Below are positions 51,728-60,952 of a stretch of DNA of 64,000 bases, piece after piece. A program made the position numbers and the translations under genes. The number at the start of each line of letters is the position of its first letter. Position 1 is the first letter of the stretch. Below the pieces are notes generated by a model. It had not been told where the DNA came from. It saw only the letters and a list, made by a program, of their open reading frames with translations, and made no database searches. This DNA is from Pseudomonas asuensis (lineage in GTDB: Bacteria > Pseudomonadota > Gammaproteobacteria > Pseudomonadales > Pseudomonadaceae), in assembly GCF_014646755.1 (NCBI RefSeq), contig NZ_BMNW01000004.1, forward strand, positions 434,001 to 498,000. The letters run 5' to 3'.

Positions 51728-53410
51728 GTGAACAACTTCGTGAAGCAGGACTCCCTGAAACAGTGGTTCAAAAGCGGCGCGCCAGGCATTTGGTTGAGCG
51801 GTGGCGCTGTGGCAATCGCTGTGATCATGACGATTGGATTGATCACCTTGATTGCCGTGCGTGGTCTGGCCCATTTCTGGCCGTCTGACATCGTTGAGGC
51901 GCGCTATGCCGTGCCAGGCGCAGCGCCGCGCATGATCATGGGCGAGGTTGTCCAGGTCGAAGATGTGCCTCGGGAGCGACTCAAGAGTGCTGGGCTGCCG
52001 GTTGCAGAAGAGGGGTCAACCCTTATGAGCCGAGAACTCATCAAACTGGGCAACCGGGAGCTGTATGGCAGTGATTTTGTCTGGATCGTAGGCGAGTGGT
52101 TGCAGGAGCAGAAGGCACCCAAGGGCATCATCGTCCTGGAGCGCCGTGAGTGGGGTAACTTCTACGGCTATCTGGTGAACGTCAAGGAAGCGGGCAAGGT
52201 TGTTGCGGAAGGGGAAGCGGCTCTGCCAGAGATGCGCGAACGTCTCAAGCGCATCGATTCGCTGGCCAGTCGGATCAGCCGTATCGAGAAGGTCGAGATT
52301 AGCAGCGTCAATCATGAGATTGAGCAACTCCGATTGCAGGCACGCAGCCTTGAGTTGAACGAACGGCTGGATGCTGCTGCCCAGGCGGATCTGGCTGCCG
52401 AGCGTAGCGAACTGGACGCGCGCTACCATGATCTTGAAACGCAGCTGAACGCGCTACGCCAGGAGTTCGACCGGGACAGCCTGACGCTACGGGATGCCAC
52501 CGGGCAGGAAACTGAGATCCGCTTGGGCAACGTGGTCCATGCCTACCAGCCTAACGCCATGAGCACTTTTCAAAAGCTGGGCTTTTATTTCGCCAAGCTG
52601 TGGGAATTCCTGTCCTCTGACCCGCGTGAGGCCAATACTGAAGGCGGAGTGTTCCCGGCCATTTTCGGAACGGTCATCATGACCCTTATCATGGCCGTGA
52701 TCGTGACACCCTTTGGTGTCATTGCAGCGATTTACCTGCGTGAGTACGCCAAACAGGGGTTTATGACGCGCCTGATCCGCATTGCTGTCAACAACCTCGC
52801 TGGCGTACCGGCTATTGTCTATGGCGTATTCGGCCTGGGCTTTTTCGTCTATGTGCTGGGCGGCTCGATTGACCAACTGTTCTTTCGCGCCTCGCTACCG
52901 GCACCTACCTTTGGTACACCCGGCCTGCTCTGGGCATCCCTGACCCTGGCCATTCTCGCTGTACCCGTTGTGATCGTAGCGACTGAAGAGGGGCTAGCAC
53001 GGATTCCTCGAAGCGTACGCGAAGGGTCGCTGGCACTGGGTGCGACCCAGGCAGAAACCTTGTGGCGGGTTGTTCTGCCGATGGCCAGCCCGGCGATGAT
53101 GACGGGCCTGATCCTAGCGATTGCACGCGCGGCAGGCGAAGTGGCGCCACTGATGCTGGTGGGCGTGGTAAAGCTTGCCCCCACACTGCCCGTCAATTTG
53201 AATTATCCCTATCTGCATCTGGACCAAAAGATCATGCACCTGGGCTTTCATATCTTCGATGTTGGCTTTCAGAGCCCGAATGTCGAAGCGGCCCGGCCGT
53301 TAGTCTATGCAACGGCGTTGCTATTGGTTCTGGTGATTGCTGCGCTCAACCTCTCAGCCGTGGCGATTCGTAATCGCCTGCGCGAAAAGTATCGGGCGAT
53401 AGACAACTAA
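51728..53410 (+). CDS. pstA: Phosphate ABC transporter permease PstA (long form)
   Basis: 560 residues. N-terminal membrane helix (about 23-48), a periplasmic insert with a heptad-rich coiled coil (about 165-245), then a six-helix permease domain (about 300-550) with the coupling loop [19 protein letters not shown]. Partner of PstC. The start is GTG at 51728 with a poor Shine-Dalgarno; a downstream in-frame start is possible. It lies 48 bases after pstC. Confidence 0.94.
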   Translation: MNNFVKQDSLKQWFKSGAPGIWLSGGAVAIAVIMTIGLITLIAVRGLAHFWPSDIVEARYAVPGAAPRMIMGEVVQVEDVPRERLKSAGLPVAEEGSTLMSRELIKLGNRELYGSDFVWIVGEWLQEQKAPKGIIVLERREWGNFYGYLVNVKEAGKVVAEGEAALPEMRERLKRIDSLASRISRIEKVEISSVNHEIEQLRLQARSLELNERLDAAAQADLAAERSELDARYHDLETQLNALRQEFDRDSLTLRDATGQETEIRLGNVVHAYQPNAMSTFQKLGFYFAKLWEFLSSDPREANTEGGVFPAIFGTVIMTLIMAVIVTPFGVIAAIYLREYAKQGFMTRLIRIAVNNLAGVPAIVYGVFGLGFFVYVLGGSIDQLFFRASLPAPTFGTPGLLWASLTLAILAVPVVIVATEEGLARIPRSVREGSLALGATQAETLWRVVLPMASPAMMTGLILAIARAAGEVAPLMLVGVVKLAPTLPVNLNYPYLHLDQKIMHLGFHIFDVGFQSPNVEAARPLVYATALLLVLVIAALNLSAVAIRNRLREKYRAIDN

Positions 53411-53463
53411 ACGAATCCGGGCGCCCGGTATGCCGCGGTGCCCCAAGGTGGTCGAGAGGCCCA

Positions 53464-54306
53464 ATGGAGTCATCCATGCGTGAAATGCAAAGGCCAAGGT
53501 TCGGGCTTAATGTTGGCAGGCGTGAACGGCAGGGGCTTGACCCTGTGACCGAGCCAGTGGCCCTGGAAGTACCCGGTCTAAACCTGTTCTATGGTCAAAA
53601 GCAGGCACTGTTCGACATCAAGCTGAGTATTCCCAAGCAGCGTGTCACGTCTTTCATCGGCCCTTCCGGGTGCGGTAAGTCTACGTTGCTGCGCTGCTTT
53701 AACCGAATGAATGATCTGGTCGATGGCTGCCGGATCAACGGTGAGATCTCTCTAGAAGGGCAAAATATTTTTGCCCAAGGGACCGACGTGGCCGAGCTGC
53801 GGCGTCGGGTTGGCATGGTGTTCCAGAAGCCCAACCCGTTTCCCAAGAGCATTTATGAGAATGTGGTCTATGGTCTGCGTATTCAGGGCATCAAGAAAAA
53901 GCGCATGCTTGATGAGGCCGTGGAATGGGCTCTGAAGGGTGCCGCGCTCTGGGAGGAGGTAAAGGATCGCCTGCACGAGTCGGCGCTAGGGCTTTCCGGC
54001 GGTCAGCAGCAGCGTCTGGTGATTGCCCGAACCATTGCCGTGCAGCCGGAAGTACTCTTGCTGGATGAACCCAGCTCGGCACTGGATCCGATTTCCTCGC
54101 TCAAGATTGAGGAGCTGATCTATGAGCTGAAAACGCGGTACACCATTGTCATCGTGACACATAACATGCAGCAGGCTGCTCGCGTATCCGATTACACCGC
54201 CTTTATGTACATGGGCAAATTGATTGAATATGGCGATACCGACACTGTTTTCACGAACCCTACCAAGAAGCAGACCGAAGATTACATTACAGGTCGTTAC
54301 GGATAA
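53464..54306 (+). CDS. pstB: Phosphate ABC transporter ATPase PstB
   Basis: 280 residues. Walker [10 protein letters not shown] (66-74), Q-loop [11 protein letters not shown] (about 120), signature LSGGQQQRL (about 178), Walker [13 protein letters not shown] (about 197-208) and switch His in VTHNMQQA. Powers phosphate uptake through PstCA and with PhoU signals phosphate status to PhoR. The family-specific [10 protein letters not shown] is present. ATG at 53476 is an alternative start. Confidence 0.97.
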   Translation: MESSMREMQRPRFGLNVGRRERQGLDPVTEPVALEVPGLNLFYGQKQALFDIKLSIPKQRVTSFIGPSGCGKSTLLRCFNRMNDLVDGCRINGEISLEGQNIFAQGTDVAELRRRVGMVFQKPNPFPKSIYENVVYGLRIQGIKKKRMLDEAVEWALKGAALWEEVKDRLHESALGLSGGQQQRLVIARTIAVQPEVLLLDEPSSALDPISSLKIEELIYELKTRYTIVIVTHNMQQAARVSDYTAFMYMGKLIEYGDTDTVFTNPTKKQTEDYITGRYG

Positions 54307-54627
54307 TGAAACCGTCACAGTCTATGGTCTACCTTATGTCTATTTAACTATCGGATTTCCCACTGAAACGTATTGCTGACTACGAATTCGATTACTGCCC
54401 TATACCCCTGCGCATCCTTGCCGATAACCTAATCGGGCGCTGCGCATGGCTTGGGTGAATGTACCACTCAGCAACTTTTCAGAAAGGAATCTAAATAAAC
54501 CGGGCAGCCTGACGATACAGTGGCAATCACAGCTTTATAGGTAAGCAGTGCCACGTAGTTGATGCGGTCTGTTCCAGGGAACGCCGCCCGAGGGGGTTGG
54601 CTCCATTCTTTACAGGACGACAACGCC
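54307..54627 (+). other. pstB-phoU intergenic stretch
   Basis: 321 bases with no gene, no Pho box and no obvious terminator. Inspection shows only short chance dyads. It is long for a within-operon gap, so phoU may have a promoter of its own here, but none was identified with confidence. Confidence 0.45.
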
Positions 54628-55353
54628 ATGATCAGCAAAGAAAGCCTTAACCACCATATATCACAGCAGTTCAATACCGAACTCGAAGAAGTCCGTAGCC
54701 ATCTGCTGGCGATGGGTGGATTGGTCGAAAAGCAGGTCAGTGATGCTGTAAGTGCCCTGATTAACGCTGACTCCGGTCTTGCGCAGCAGGTGCGGGAGAT
54801 AGACGATCAGATCGACATGATGGAGCGCAACATCGACGAAGAGTGCTTGCGCATCCTGGCGCGTCGTCAGCCGGCTGCGTCGGACCTGCGTCTGATCATC
54901 AGCATTTCCAAGTCGGTGATCGACCTTGAGCGGATCGGTGATGAGTCTTCGAAGATTGCACGTCGTGCCATCGAGTTGTGTGAAGACGGTGAGGCCCCGC
55001 GTGGCTACGTGGAAGTGCGCCATATTGGCGAGCAGGTACGCAAGATGGTTCAAGAGGCACTGGACGCGTTCGCGCGCTTCGATGCCGAGCTGGCTTTGTC
55101 TGTCGCTCAGCACGACAAGATCGTTGACCGTGAATACAAGACGGCGATCCGCGAACTGGCGACCTACATGATGGAAGACCCGCGGGCAATTTCCCGCGTG
55201 CTTAGCGTTATCTGGGCGCTGCGTTCGCTGGAACGCATTGGCGACCACGCCCGTAATATCGCGGAACTGGTGATCTACCTGGTCCGTGGAACAGATGTAC
55301 GCCACTTGGGATTGACCCGGATGGCAGAGGAAGTCAACAAACCGCGTGACTGA
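54628..55353 (+). CDS. phoU: PhoU phosphate-signalling regulator
   Basis: 241 residues, the same length as E. coli PhoU. Two three-helix PhoU repeats (about 15-105 and 118-210), each with the acidic metal-binding pattern: ERIGDESSKIA in the first and ERIGDHARNIAE in the second. Peripheral protein that couples PstB to PhoR and restrains phosphate uptake. The ATG at 54628 (AGGA about 10 bases upstream) matches homologs; a start 23 codons upstream is unlikely. Confidence 0.96.
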   Translation: MISKESLNHHISQQFNTELEEVRSHLLAMGGLVEKQVSDAVSALINADSGLAQQVREIDDQIDMMERNIDEECLRILARRQPAASDLRLIISISKSVIDLERIGDESSKIARRAIELCEDGEAPRGYVEVRHIGEQVRKMVQEALDAFARFDAELALSVAQHDKIVDREYKTAIRELATYMMEDPRAISRVLSVIWALRSLERIGDHARNIAELVIYLVRGTDVRHLGLTRMAEEVNKPRD

Positions 55354-55443
55354 TGCCATGGCCCCCGACAGGAAGGCGGCCATGTTCTCAGCTACGCTTT
55401 TGGGCTGCGAGTAAGCTTGCTTTCCCGACGTGGCGTTCAGCGA

Positions 55444-55473
55444 TCCATGAAGCTGCGCTCGGGGCTTCATGGA
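55444..55473 (+). promoter_or_regulatory. Hairpin sequestering the Shine-Dalgarno of the response-regulator gene
   Basis: TCCATGAAGC (55444-55453) and GCTTCATGGA (55464-55473) form a perfect 10-bp stem with a 10-base loop. The 3' arm runs into GGAG, the only Shine-Dalgarno for the ATG at 55481, so the ribosome site is partly buried in the stem. Could act as a thermometer or protein/sRNA-controlled switch; that is inference. Confidence 0.6.
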
Positions 55474-55480
55474 GTAATCG

Positions 55481-56335
55481 ATGGGTAAGGTATCTGTACT
55501 GATCGTGGATGACGCACCGTTTATCCGCGACTTGATCAAGAAAGGGCTACGTAGCCAACTCCCGGGTATCGAGATGGAGGATGCTGCGGACGGACGCAAG
55601 GCTCAGACAATGCTGAGCAGGCAATCCTTCGATCTGATCCTGTGCGATTGGGAGATGCCGGAAATGTCTGGCCTTGAGCTGCTGACATGGTGCAGAAGCG
55701 AAGAGGCGCATCAAAAAACGCCTTTTATCATGGTGACCAGCCGTGGTGACAAGGACAACGTCATGCAGGCTATCCAGGCTGGCGTTTCCGATTTCGTTGG
55801 CAAGCCGTTTACCAATGAACAGCTCATTACAAAGGTCAAAAAGGCACTGAGCCGTGTGGGCAAGCTCGAAGCGCTTGTGGCGCGTGGCCCCCAGCGTGCG
55901 ACATCAGCCTTTGCCAACGACTCGCTCAGTGCGCTGACGGGAAACCAGCCGGCTCCGGCACCGGCGACGCGTGCGCCTTCCGGTGGTGGCAAGACTAATT
56001 TTGGGCAGGGCCAACTACGCCTTGCCAATGCCAGTATGGCTTGCGTAATCAAGGCCCTGAGCCTCAAGGAAGCTGTTCTTATCGTCAAGCGAGGCGATAA
56101 TCTGCCTCAGGTGCTGGATAATGCGGTATTGGACCTGGAGCAGGGTGAGGAGGTGCAGGAGATTGCACGCCTCAACGGCTATCTGCATTCCGTGGCGGCC
56201 TTGGAACCCAAGCCCTCCAGCGAATGGTTGCAGCTGTTCTTCCGCTTTGTAGACAAGGATCCAGCCAAGCTGGAATACCTGTCTCGCCTGATCGCTCGCG
56301 GTACAGCGCAAAAACACTATGTTCCTGGTGCATGA
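55481..56335 (+). CDS. CheY-like response regulator with C-terminal PilZ-like region
   Basis: 284 residues. Receiver domain about 4-122 with D10/D11, phospho-acceptor D56 (LILCDWEMP), T/S of MVTSRGD and K of VGKPF all present. A proline/alanine linker (about 145-170) leads to a C-terminal region of about 110 residues ending FFRFVDKDPAKLEYLSRLIAR, reminiscent of the end of PilZ domains. The c-di-GMP-binding RxxxR motif is not seen, so it may be a degenerate PilZ. It is the PA5364-like gene next to phoU in pseudomonads; the cognate kinase is unknown. Confidence 0.82.
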   Translation: MGKVSVLIVDDAPFIRDLIKKGLRSQLPGIEMEDAADGRKAQTMLSRQSFDLILCDWEMPEMSGLELLTWCRSEEAHQKTPFIMVTSRGDKDNVMQAIQAGVSDFVGKPFTNEQLITKVKKALSRVGKLEALVARGPQRATSAFANDSLSALTGNQPAPAPATRAPSGGGKTNFGQGQLRLANASMACVIKALSLKEAVLIVKRGDNLPQVLDNAVLDLEQGEEVQEIARLNGYLHSVAALEPKPSSEWLQLFFRFVDKDPAKLEYLSRLIARGTAQKHYVPGA

Positions 56336-56365
56336 GCCCAGGTCATGCCGCTGCCTATCACCACA

Positions 56366-56391
56366 TCCCGACGAGTAACGCCTCGTCGGGA
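56366..56391 (+). repeat. Stem-loop between regulator and M23 peptidase genes
   Basis: TCCCGACGAG and CTCGTCGGGA form a perfect 10-bp stem with a 6-base loop (TAACGC). It is followed by GCGTGC rather than T residues, so it is at best an atypical terminator or a leader structure of the peptidase gene that starts 55 bases on. Confidence 0.65.
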
Positions 56392-56446
56392 GCGTGCTCT
56401 ACTGGTAGGCTTGCGCCCCCTCAAAAGCACCCGGTTCTGTTCCTGC

Positions 56447-57349
56447 ATGTTGAAACGTCTCTTTTTGCTATGTGGCTCGTTCACGCTGGCGGCAGCGACG
56501 TGGGCATCGCCCATCTATAAATATACGGATGCCAACGGTGTGGTGACCTATACGGACAAGGCCACCAAGGGTGCCAAGGTGCTTATCTTCGAGGATGACA
56601 CCAATGAGCGTATCGAGCGGCAGGTTCGGTTGAATACGAAAAACCTGGGCAATGAAACTGTCTTTGAGGCACGTAACGACCTGCTGATGCCGGTTCAGGT
56701 CGAGCTTCGTCTGGATCAGCTCAAGAATGTGGCTGGTATCAACGAGTCGGCCTCGGTTCGCCGTGTTCTACCACCGAACAGTACAACAACCCTGATGCGC
56801 CTCAAAAAAGAGGTTCAGGGCGTAGCCATTCATTACAAGCCAACCTTCAATTATGCAATGGGTGACCCGGGACGGGGCGCGCAGGATTATGCCTATCCAT
56901 TACCTTGGGTGGGTGGACCGTTCCGGATCAGTCAGGGGCCGAACGGCGCCTTTAGCCACAATACGACAAGAGGCCGCTACGCTATCGATATCGCGATGCC
57001 GGAGGGTACGCCTATCATCGCATCGCGCTCAGGCACCGTGGTCAAGGTTGAAAACGACCAGCAGCAGGGCCGCAGTGCCAATCCATCAGGTAATTTTGTG
57101 CGCGTCCTGCATGATGATGGCACCATGAGCGTGTATCTGCACCTGATGCAAGGCTCGGTCAAGGTGAGGGAGGGACAACGTGTAATGACCGGTACACCAT
57201 TGGCGCTGTCTGGCAACACGGGTCACAGTACCGGGCCGCATTTGCATTTCGTTGTACAGCGCAACACGGGGTTGTCGCTGGAGTCGATTCCGTTCCGGTT
57301 CGCCCGGCCGGTCGATAGCCTGCCTAATTTTGCGATTGGTGGGCCGTAG
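56447..57349 (+). CDS. DUF4124 / M23-family exported metallopeptidase
   Basis: 300 residues from the ATG at 56447, chosen since it begins a signal peptide (MLKRLFLLCGSFTLAAATWA). A DUF4124-like start of the mature protein (IYKYTDANGVVTYTDKA) is followed by a linker domain and a LytM/M23 peptidase domain. Zn ligands are present: H and D in HNTTRGRYAIDIAMPEGT and the HLHF motif in TGPHLHFVV. It probably cleaves peptidoglycan cross-links or acts in the envelope. It is the PA5363-like gene of the phoU-phoR interval. No clear Shine-Dalgarno. Confidence 0.87.
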   Translation: MLKRLFLLCGSFTLAAATWASPIYKYTDANGVVTYTDKATKGAKVLIFEDDTNERIERQVRLNTKNLGNETVFEARNDLLMPVQVELRLDQLKNVAGINESASVRRVLPPNSTTTLMRLKKEVQGVAIHYKPTFNYAMGDPGRGAQDYAYPLPWVGGPFRISQGPNGAFSHNTTRGRYAIDIAMPEGTPIIASRSGTVVKVENDQQQGRSANPSGNFVRVLHDDGTMSVYLHLMQGSVKVREGQRVMTGTPLALSGNTGHSTGPHLHFVVQRNTGLSLESIPFRFARPVDSLPNFAIGGP

Positions 57350-57557
57350 CGCTTGATTGTTTTGCAGTTTACCTCTCAAATTTCCCCCTAGTGCTGCTCT
57401 GACTAGCCATACTCGTTTCAGTCGAGGGCGGCAGGCAATGAGTAGTACCTAGTACTTGCAAGCTTTCGGTTGTTTGCAGTGACGGATTGCTGCACTGAAA
57501 AGTACTGCTTTTTCAAATATGAACCGAGCATTCTCAGGTCTGGTCGAGGAATGACTG

Positions 57558-59462
57558 ATGCGTCTGTATGGGGTAATGCTGTTCTGGATCATGTTCTTCA
57601 GCGCTTCGCTGCAGGCTGAGACCTTGTTTGATCCATTGCCCCAGGCGGTGATTCTGAACGATGCGCAGGAAAAGGTTTCACTGCACTCGGTCAGCTACCT
57701 GCAGGCCTCTGCCACCTTAACCTTTGAGCAGGCGGCGGCCCCGGGCCTTGAGGATCGCTGGCAGTCACTGGGCGGTGAAACGGTCAATCTGGGCCGGCAA
57801 CAGATCGGGGCCTGGCTGCGCTTCGAAGTGCATAACCCTACCGATCGCGACCAGCAGCGCTATCTGGTGATTCAGCCGCCTATTCTCAATCAGGTCGATA
57901 TGCGGGTTCGCTCCCTGTCCAACGGCGCGTGGGGGCCGGTGGAAACCGCCGGGGACAGTCTGCCTATGAACGTCCGCTCCCTCAAAGAGCGGGCGTTTGT
58001 CTTTCCGCTAACCCTGTCGGCAGGCGATAAGGCCTTTGTTTATCTTCGCCTGCGCTCTTATGAGCCGATGCTGGTTCCGATGTGGCTGATGACACCGGAG
58101 CATTACATTGCGCAGGAAAAAACCGCGCTAACCCTGCTAATGCTCTTTTTTGGCTTCATGTCAGCCTTACTGGTCTATAGCGGTAGCCAGTATTGGCGGC
58201 GCCGCGACCCCAATCACCTGTGGTATTGCCTCTACCTGGTCAGCGTCCTGGGGTATGAGCTCAGCCTGACCGGTATCGGCCAACGCTACCTGTGGCCGGA
58301 GTGGCCTGCATTTTCCATGAGAGCTTACGTGGGCTTTGGCTGCTTGAGCTTTCTTACCGCCTTAGTGTTTGCCCGACGTTTTCTTAACGTGGATCGCTAC
58401 CGCGGTTGGCGGCTGGTTGTCCTGGGCCTGATTGGCTATTGGGCATTGGCGGCAGCCCTGATCATTATCGAGCCAATGCTGGTTCGCTTTCTGATGATCG
58501 AGCTGGCAGGCCTTGTGAGCTGCTGCCTGGGAATAGCCATGACCTTATCGCTATGGCGAGAGGGTAACCCGTCGGCCAAGTATCTCGCCATTGCCTGGTC
58601 CGTACTGACCGTGAGTACGGTACTAATGCTCATGGCCGTCCTGGACTGGATTGCGTTATCGCCTTTTATTCTGGATGCACAGATCCTCGGTTTTGCCTTT
58701 GAGTTCATGTTGCTAGCCATCGCGCTGGACGTTCGTCAGGACCATGAGCGAGCCGAGCAGTTGAGGGTACATGAAGAAGCTCTTTCGGCCAGTAATCAGC
58801 AGGTGCAACAGCATGAACGAGCCTTGCAGACCCAACAGCAGATGCTTGAGCGGCAGCATAAGCGTAACGAGGAGCTGCAGCAGCATATCGAAGCACAGGC
58901 GGACGTACTCGAGCGGGCCAACGAGACCTTGCGAGCAGCCAATGATGAAGTGATTCGCTTAAGTACAATCGACACACTGACCGGCGCGTTGAGCCGTCCA
59001 TGTTTTGAGCGTCACTTTACCGAGGAGGTCAACCGCGCCAAGCGCAATGCAACGGTGGTGTCATTAGTTGTGATTGATATCGACCATTTCAAGGAAATCA
59101 GCGATGCCTTTGGTAGCCCGCTCGGTGATGAGTGCCTGCGGGCCCTGGCCAACCTTCTCAAAAACTACACCAAGCGCGCAGGTGATATGGCCGCCCGCTT
59201 TAGGGATGACAAGTTCGTCCTCGTTCTGCCGGCCACTGGCGAGGCCGAGGCGGTGGCGCTGGCTAATCGCATCTGCGCCGAGACGAGCATGCTGCGTCTG
59301 GAATATGGTAGCGCGACCGTCAGCTTTAGCATCAGTGCAGGCATTGCCAGTATCGTGCCGACCATGGACGATAGCGACAAGACCCTGATCAATACAGCGC
59401 TCAACGCCTTGAGCCATGCCAAACAGGAAGGCCGCAATCGGGCCTACTTTGGCGAACTGTAA
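57558..59462 (+). CDS. 7TMR-DISM receptor with degenerate GGDEF domain
   Basis: 634 residues. Signal peptide (about 1-20), a periplasmic 7TMR-DISMED2-type beta domain (about 30-170), seven membrane helices (about 187-390), a Q/E-rich coiled coil (about 395-465) and a GGDEF domain (about 468-630). The active-site motif is RDDKF at 549-553 instead of GGDEF, though VIDIDHFKEISD and the fold landmarks remain. Diguanylate cyclase activity is therefore doubtful; it may bind c-di-GMP or GTP as a sensor instead. GAGG precedes the ATG with good spacing. It is a single gene ending at a strong terminator, lying between genes that adjoin in P. aeruginosa as I recall. Confidence 0.85.
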   Translation: MRLYGVMLFWIMFFSASLQAETLFDPLPQAVILNDAQEKVSLHSVSYLQASATLTFEQAAAPGLEDRWQSLGGETVNLGRQQIGAWLRFEVHNPTDRDQQRYLVIQPPILNQVDMRVRSLSNGAWGPVETAGDSLPMNVRSLKERAFVFPLTLSAGDKAFVYLRLRSYEPMLVPMWLMTPEHYIAQEKTALTLLMLFFGFMSALLVYSGSQYWRRRDPNHLWYCLYLVSVLGYELSLTGIGQRYLWPEWPAFSMRAYVGFGCLSFLTALVFARRFLNVDRYRGWRLVVLGLIGYWALAAALIIIEPMLVRFLMIELAGLVSCCLGIAMTLSLWREGNPSAKYLAIAWSVLTVSTVLMLMAVLDWIALSPFILDAQILGFAFEFMLLAIALDVRQDHERAEQLRVHEEALSASNQQVQQHERALQTQQQMLERQHKRNEELQQHIEAQADVLERANETLRAANDEVIRLSTIDTLTGALSRPCFERHFTEEVNRAKRNATVVSLVVIDIDHFKEISDAFGSPLGDECLRALANLLKNYTKRAGDMAARFRDDKFVLVLPATGEAEAVALANRICAETSMLRLEYGSATVSFSISAGIASIVPTMDDSDKTLINTALNALSHAKQEGRNRAYFGEL

Positions 59463-59470
59463 GCCTGAAT

Positions 59471-59501
59471 AAAAAAGGCCGGCATGAACGCCGGCCTTTT
59501 T
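59471..59501. terminator. Bidirectional intrinsic terminator
   Basis: A tract, GGCCGGC (59477-59483), 6-base loop, GCCGGCC (59490-59496), T tract. It ends both the 7TMR-DISM gene (plus) and the CorC-like gene (minus). Confidence 0.92.
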
Positions 59502-59515
59502 CTGTCTGGCACCTG

Positions 59516-60883
59516 TCAGTGATGCTGCGACGTGTCTTCTTCGCCACCCAGTTTGATGACCTTGGCCAGGATGATCTTCGGACCTTTCATCTTTTTGATG
59601 ATAATGCGCAGGCCCTCGGCTTCCAGTACTTCATCCTCTTCGGGTACACGTTTCAAGCTGTCATAGACGAGACCGGCCATGGTCTCCGCCTCGACATGGT
59701 CCAGGTCGATATGCAGGAGGCGTTCGAGCTTGAACAAGGGGGTATCCCCGCGTACAAGCAGTTTGCCGGGCTGATAGGCCAATACGCCGCGCTCGGCTTT
59801 ACGGTGTTCGTCCTGAATATCGCCCACCAGTACTTCCAGCACGTCTTCCATGGTCAGAAAGCCCACGACCTTGTGATCGGCTTCTTCAACCAGAGCAAAA
59901 TGCGCGCCGCCCTGGCGGAACTGATCCAGAAGCTTGCCAAGCGGCATGTGCTTTGAGACGCGCTCCAGCGGGTGGATAAGGTCCTCCAGCTCGAACGACT
60001 CGGCTTGGGTATCAAGACCGGCAATCGCCAGCAACAGGTCCTTGATGTGCAACACGCCGATAAAGGCATTTTCGTCTTCGTTGTAGACGGGGTAGCGGCT
60101 GTATTTATGTCGACGAATGATCGTCAGAACTTCTTCCAGCGAAGCGTTGTGCTCAAGGTAAATGAGGTCTTCGCGTGAGTTGGCCCAGTCTACGACTTCC
60201 AGCTCTTCCAGTTCGACAGCCGAGGCCAGCACTTGCATGCCCTGGTCAGTCGGGTCCAGTGCGCGGCTGGAATGCAGGATAAGTTTCAGTTCATCCAGGC
60301 TGTAATGATGCTCATGATCACCATTGCTCGAACCCTGTCCCGCAATGCGCAGAATCGCATTGGCGCTGGCATTGAGCAGCCAGATGGCGGGATACATCAT
60401 CCAGTAGAAAAGATACAGCGGTACGGCTGTCCACAGCGAAAGTAGATCGGGCTTGCGAATCGCCCAGGACTTGGGCGCCAGCTCACCCACTACGATGTGC
60501 AGGTAGGAAATGATGAAGAACGCTGTAAAGAACGCAATACCATGTACAAGCTCAGGTGTATTCACACCAGCCATACGGAGCAGAGGCTCCAGCAGCTCGG
60601 CAAACGCAGGTTCACCTACCCACCCCAGGCCCAGGGAGGCGAGGGTAATGCCTAGCTGACAGGCAGAGAGATAAGCATCGAGCTGGCCATGAACGGTACG
60701 TAGGATACGGCCACGCCACCCATGGCTTTCAGCCAGGCCTTCCACACGTGTGGCACGCAGCTTGACCATGGCAAACTCGGCGGCGACGAAAAAGCCGTTG
60801 AGCAGCACCAGCAGCAGTGCAAAAAGAACAAGACCGAAGTCAGCGAAAAGTACCGAGGTATCGAAACTAGGGGAAGGGTCCAT
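59516..60883 (-). CDS. CNNM/CorC-type (hemolysin-C-like) divalent cation transporter
   Basis: 455 residues. DUF21/CNNM transmembrane domain (about 1-200: FVAAEFAMVKLRATRVE and ACQLGITLASLGLGWVGEP), a CBS pair (about 225-350: KYSRYPVYNEDENAFIGVLHIKDLL) and a C-terminal CorC_HlyC domain. It probably transports or exports Mg2+/Co2+. It lies between phoR and the M23 peptidase as in P. aeruginosa (PA5362, from memory). It starts 69 bases after the phoR stop and may be read from the phoBR transcript. Confidence 0.9.
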   Translation of the reverse strand: MDPSPSFDTSVLFADFGLVLFALLLVLLNGFFVAAEFAMVKLRATRVEGLAESHGWRGRILRTVHGQLDAYLSACQLGITLASLGLGWVGEPAFAELLEPLLRMAGVNTPELVHGIAFFTAFFIISYLHIVVGELAPKSWAIRKPDLLSLWTAVPLYLFYWMMYPAIWLLNASANAILRIAGQGSSNGDHEHHYSLDELKLILHSSRALDPTDQGMQVLASAVELEELEVVDWANSREDLIYLEHNASLEEVLTIIRRHKYSRYPVYNEDENAFIGVLHIKDLLLAIAGLDTQAESFELEDLIHPLERVSKHMPLGKLLDQFRQGGAHFALVEEADHKVVGFLTMEDVLEVLVGDIQDEHRKAERGVLAYQPGKLLVRGDTPLFKLERLLHIDLDHVEAETMAGLVYDSLKRVPEEDEVLEAEGLRIIIKKMKGPKIILAKVIKLGGEEDTSQHH

Positions 60884-60952
60884 TAGGGGTTCAAAGTGAT
60901 AAAAGGTGGCCCTAGCATGGGGTTCCGGCGAGCGACTTTCAAGTCTCGCTCA

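Noticed and set aside
51041-51874. Minus-strand open frame opposite pstC/pstA
   Set aside because: Antisense to well-supported permease genes; low-complexity His/Gln-rich translation typical of a shadow frame.
54661-55599. Minus-strand open frame (312 codons) opposite phoU
   Set aside because: Mirror frame of phoU and the start of the response-regulator gene; no recognisable domain.
56366-56391. Intrinsic terminator after the response-regulator gene
   Set aside because: Perfect stem but followed by GCGTGC, not T residues.
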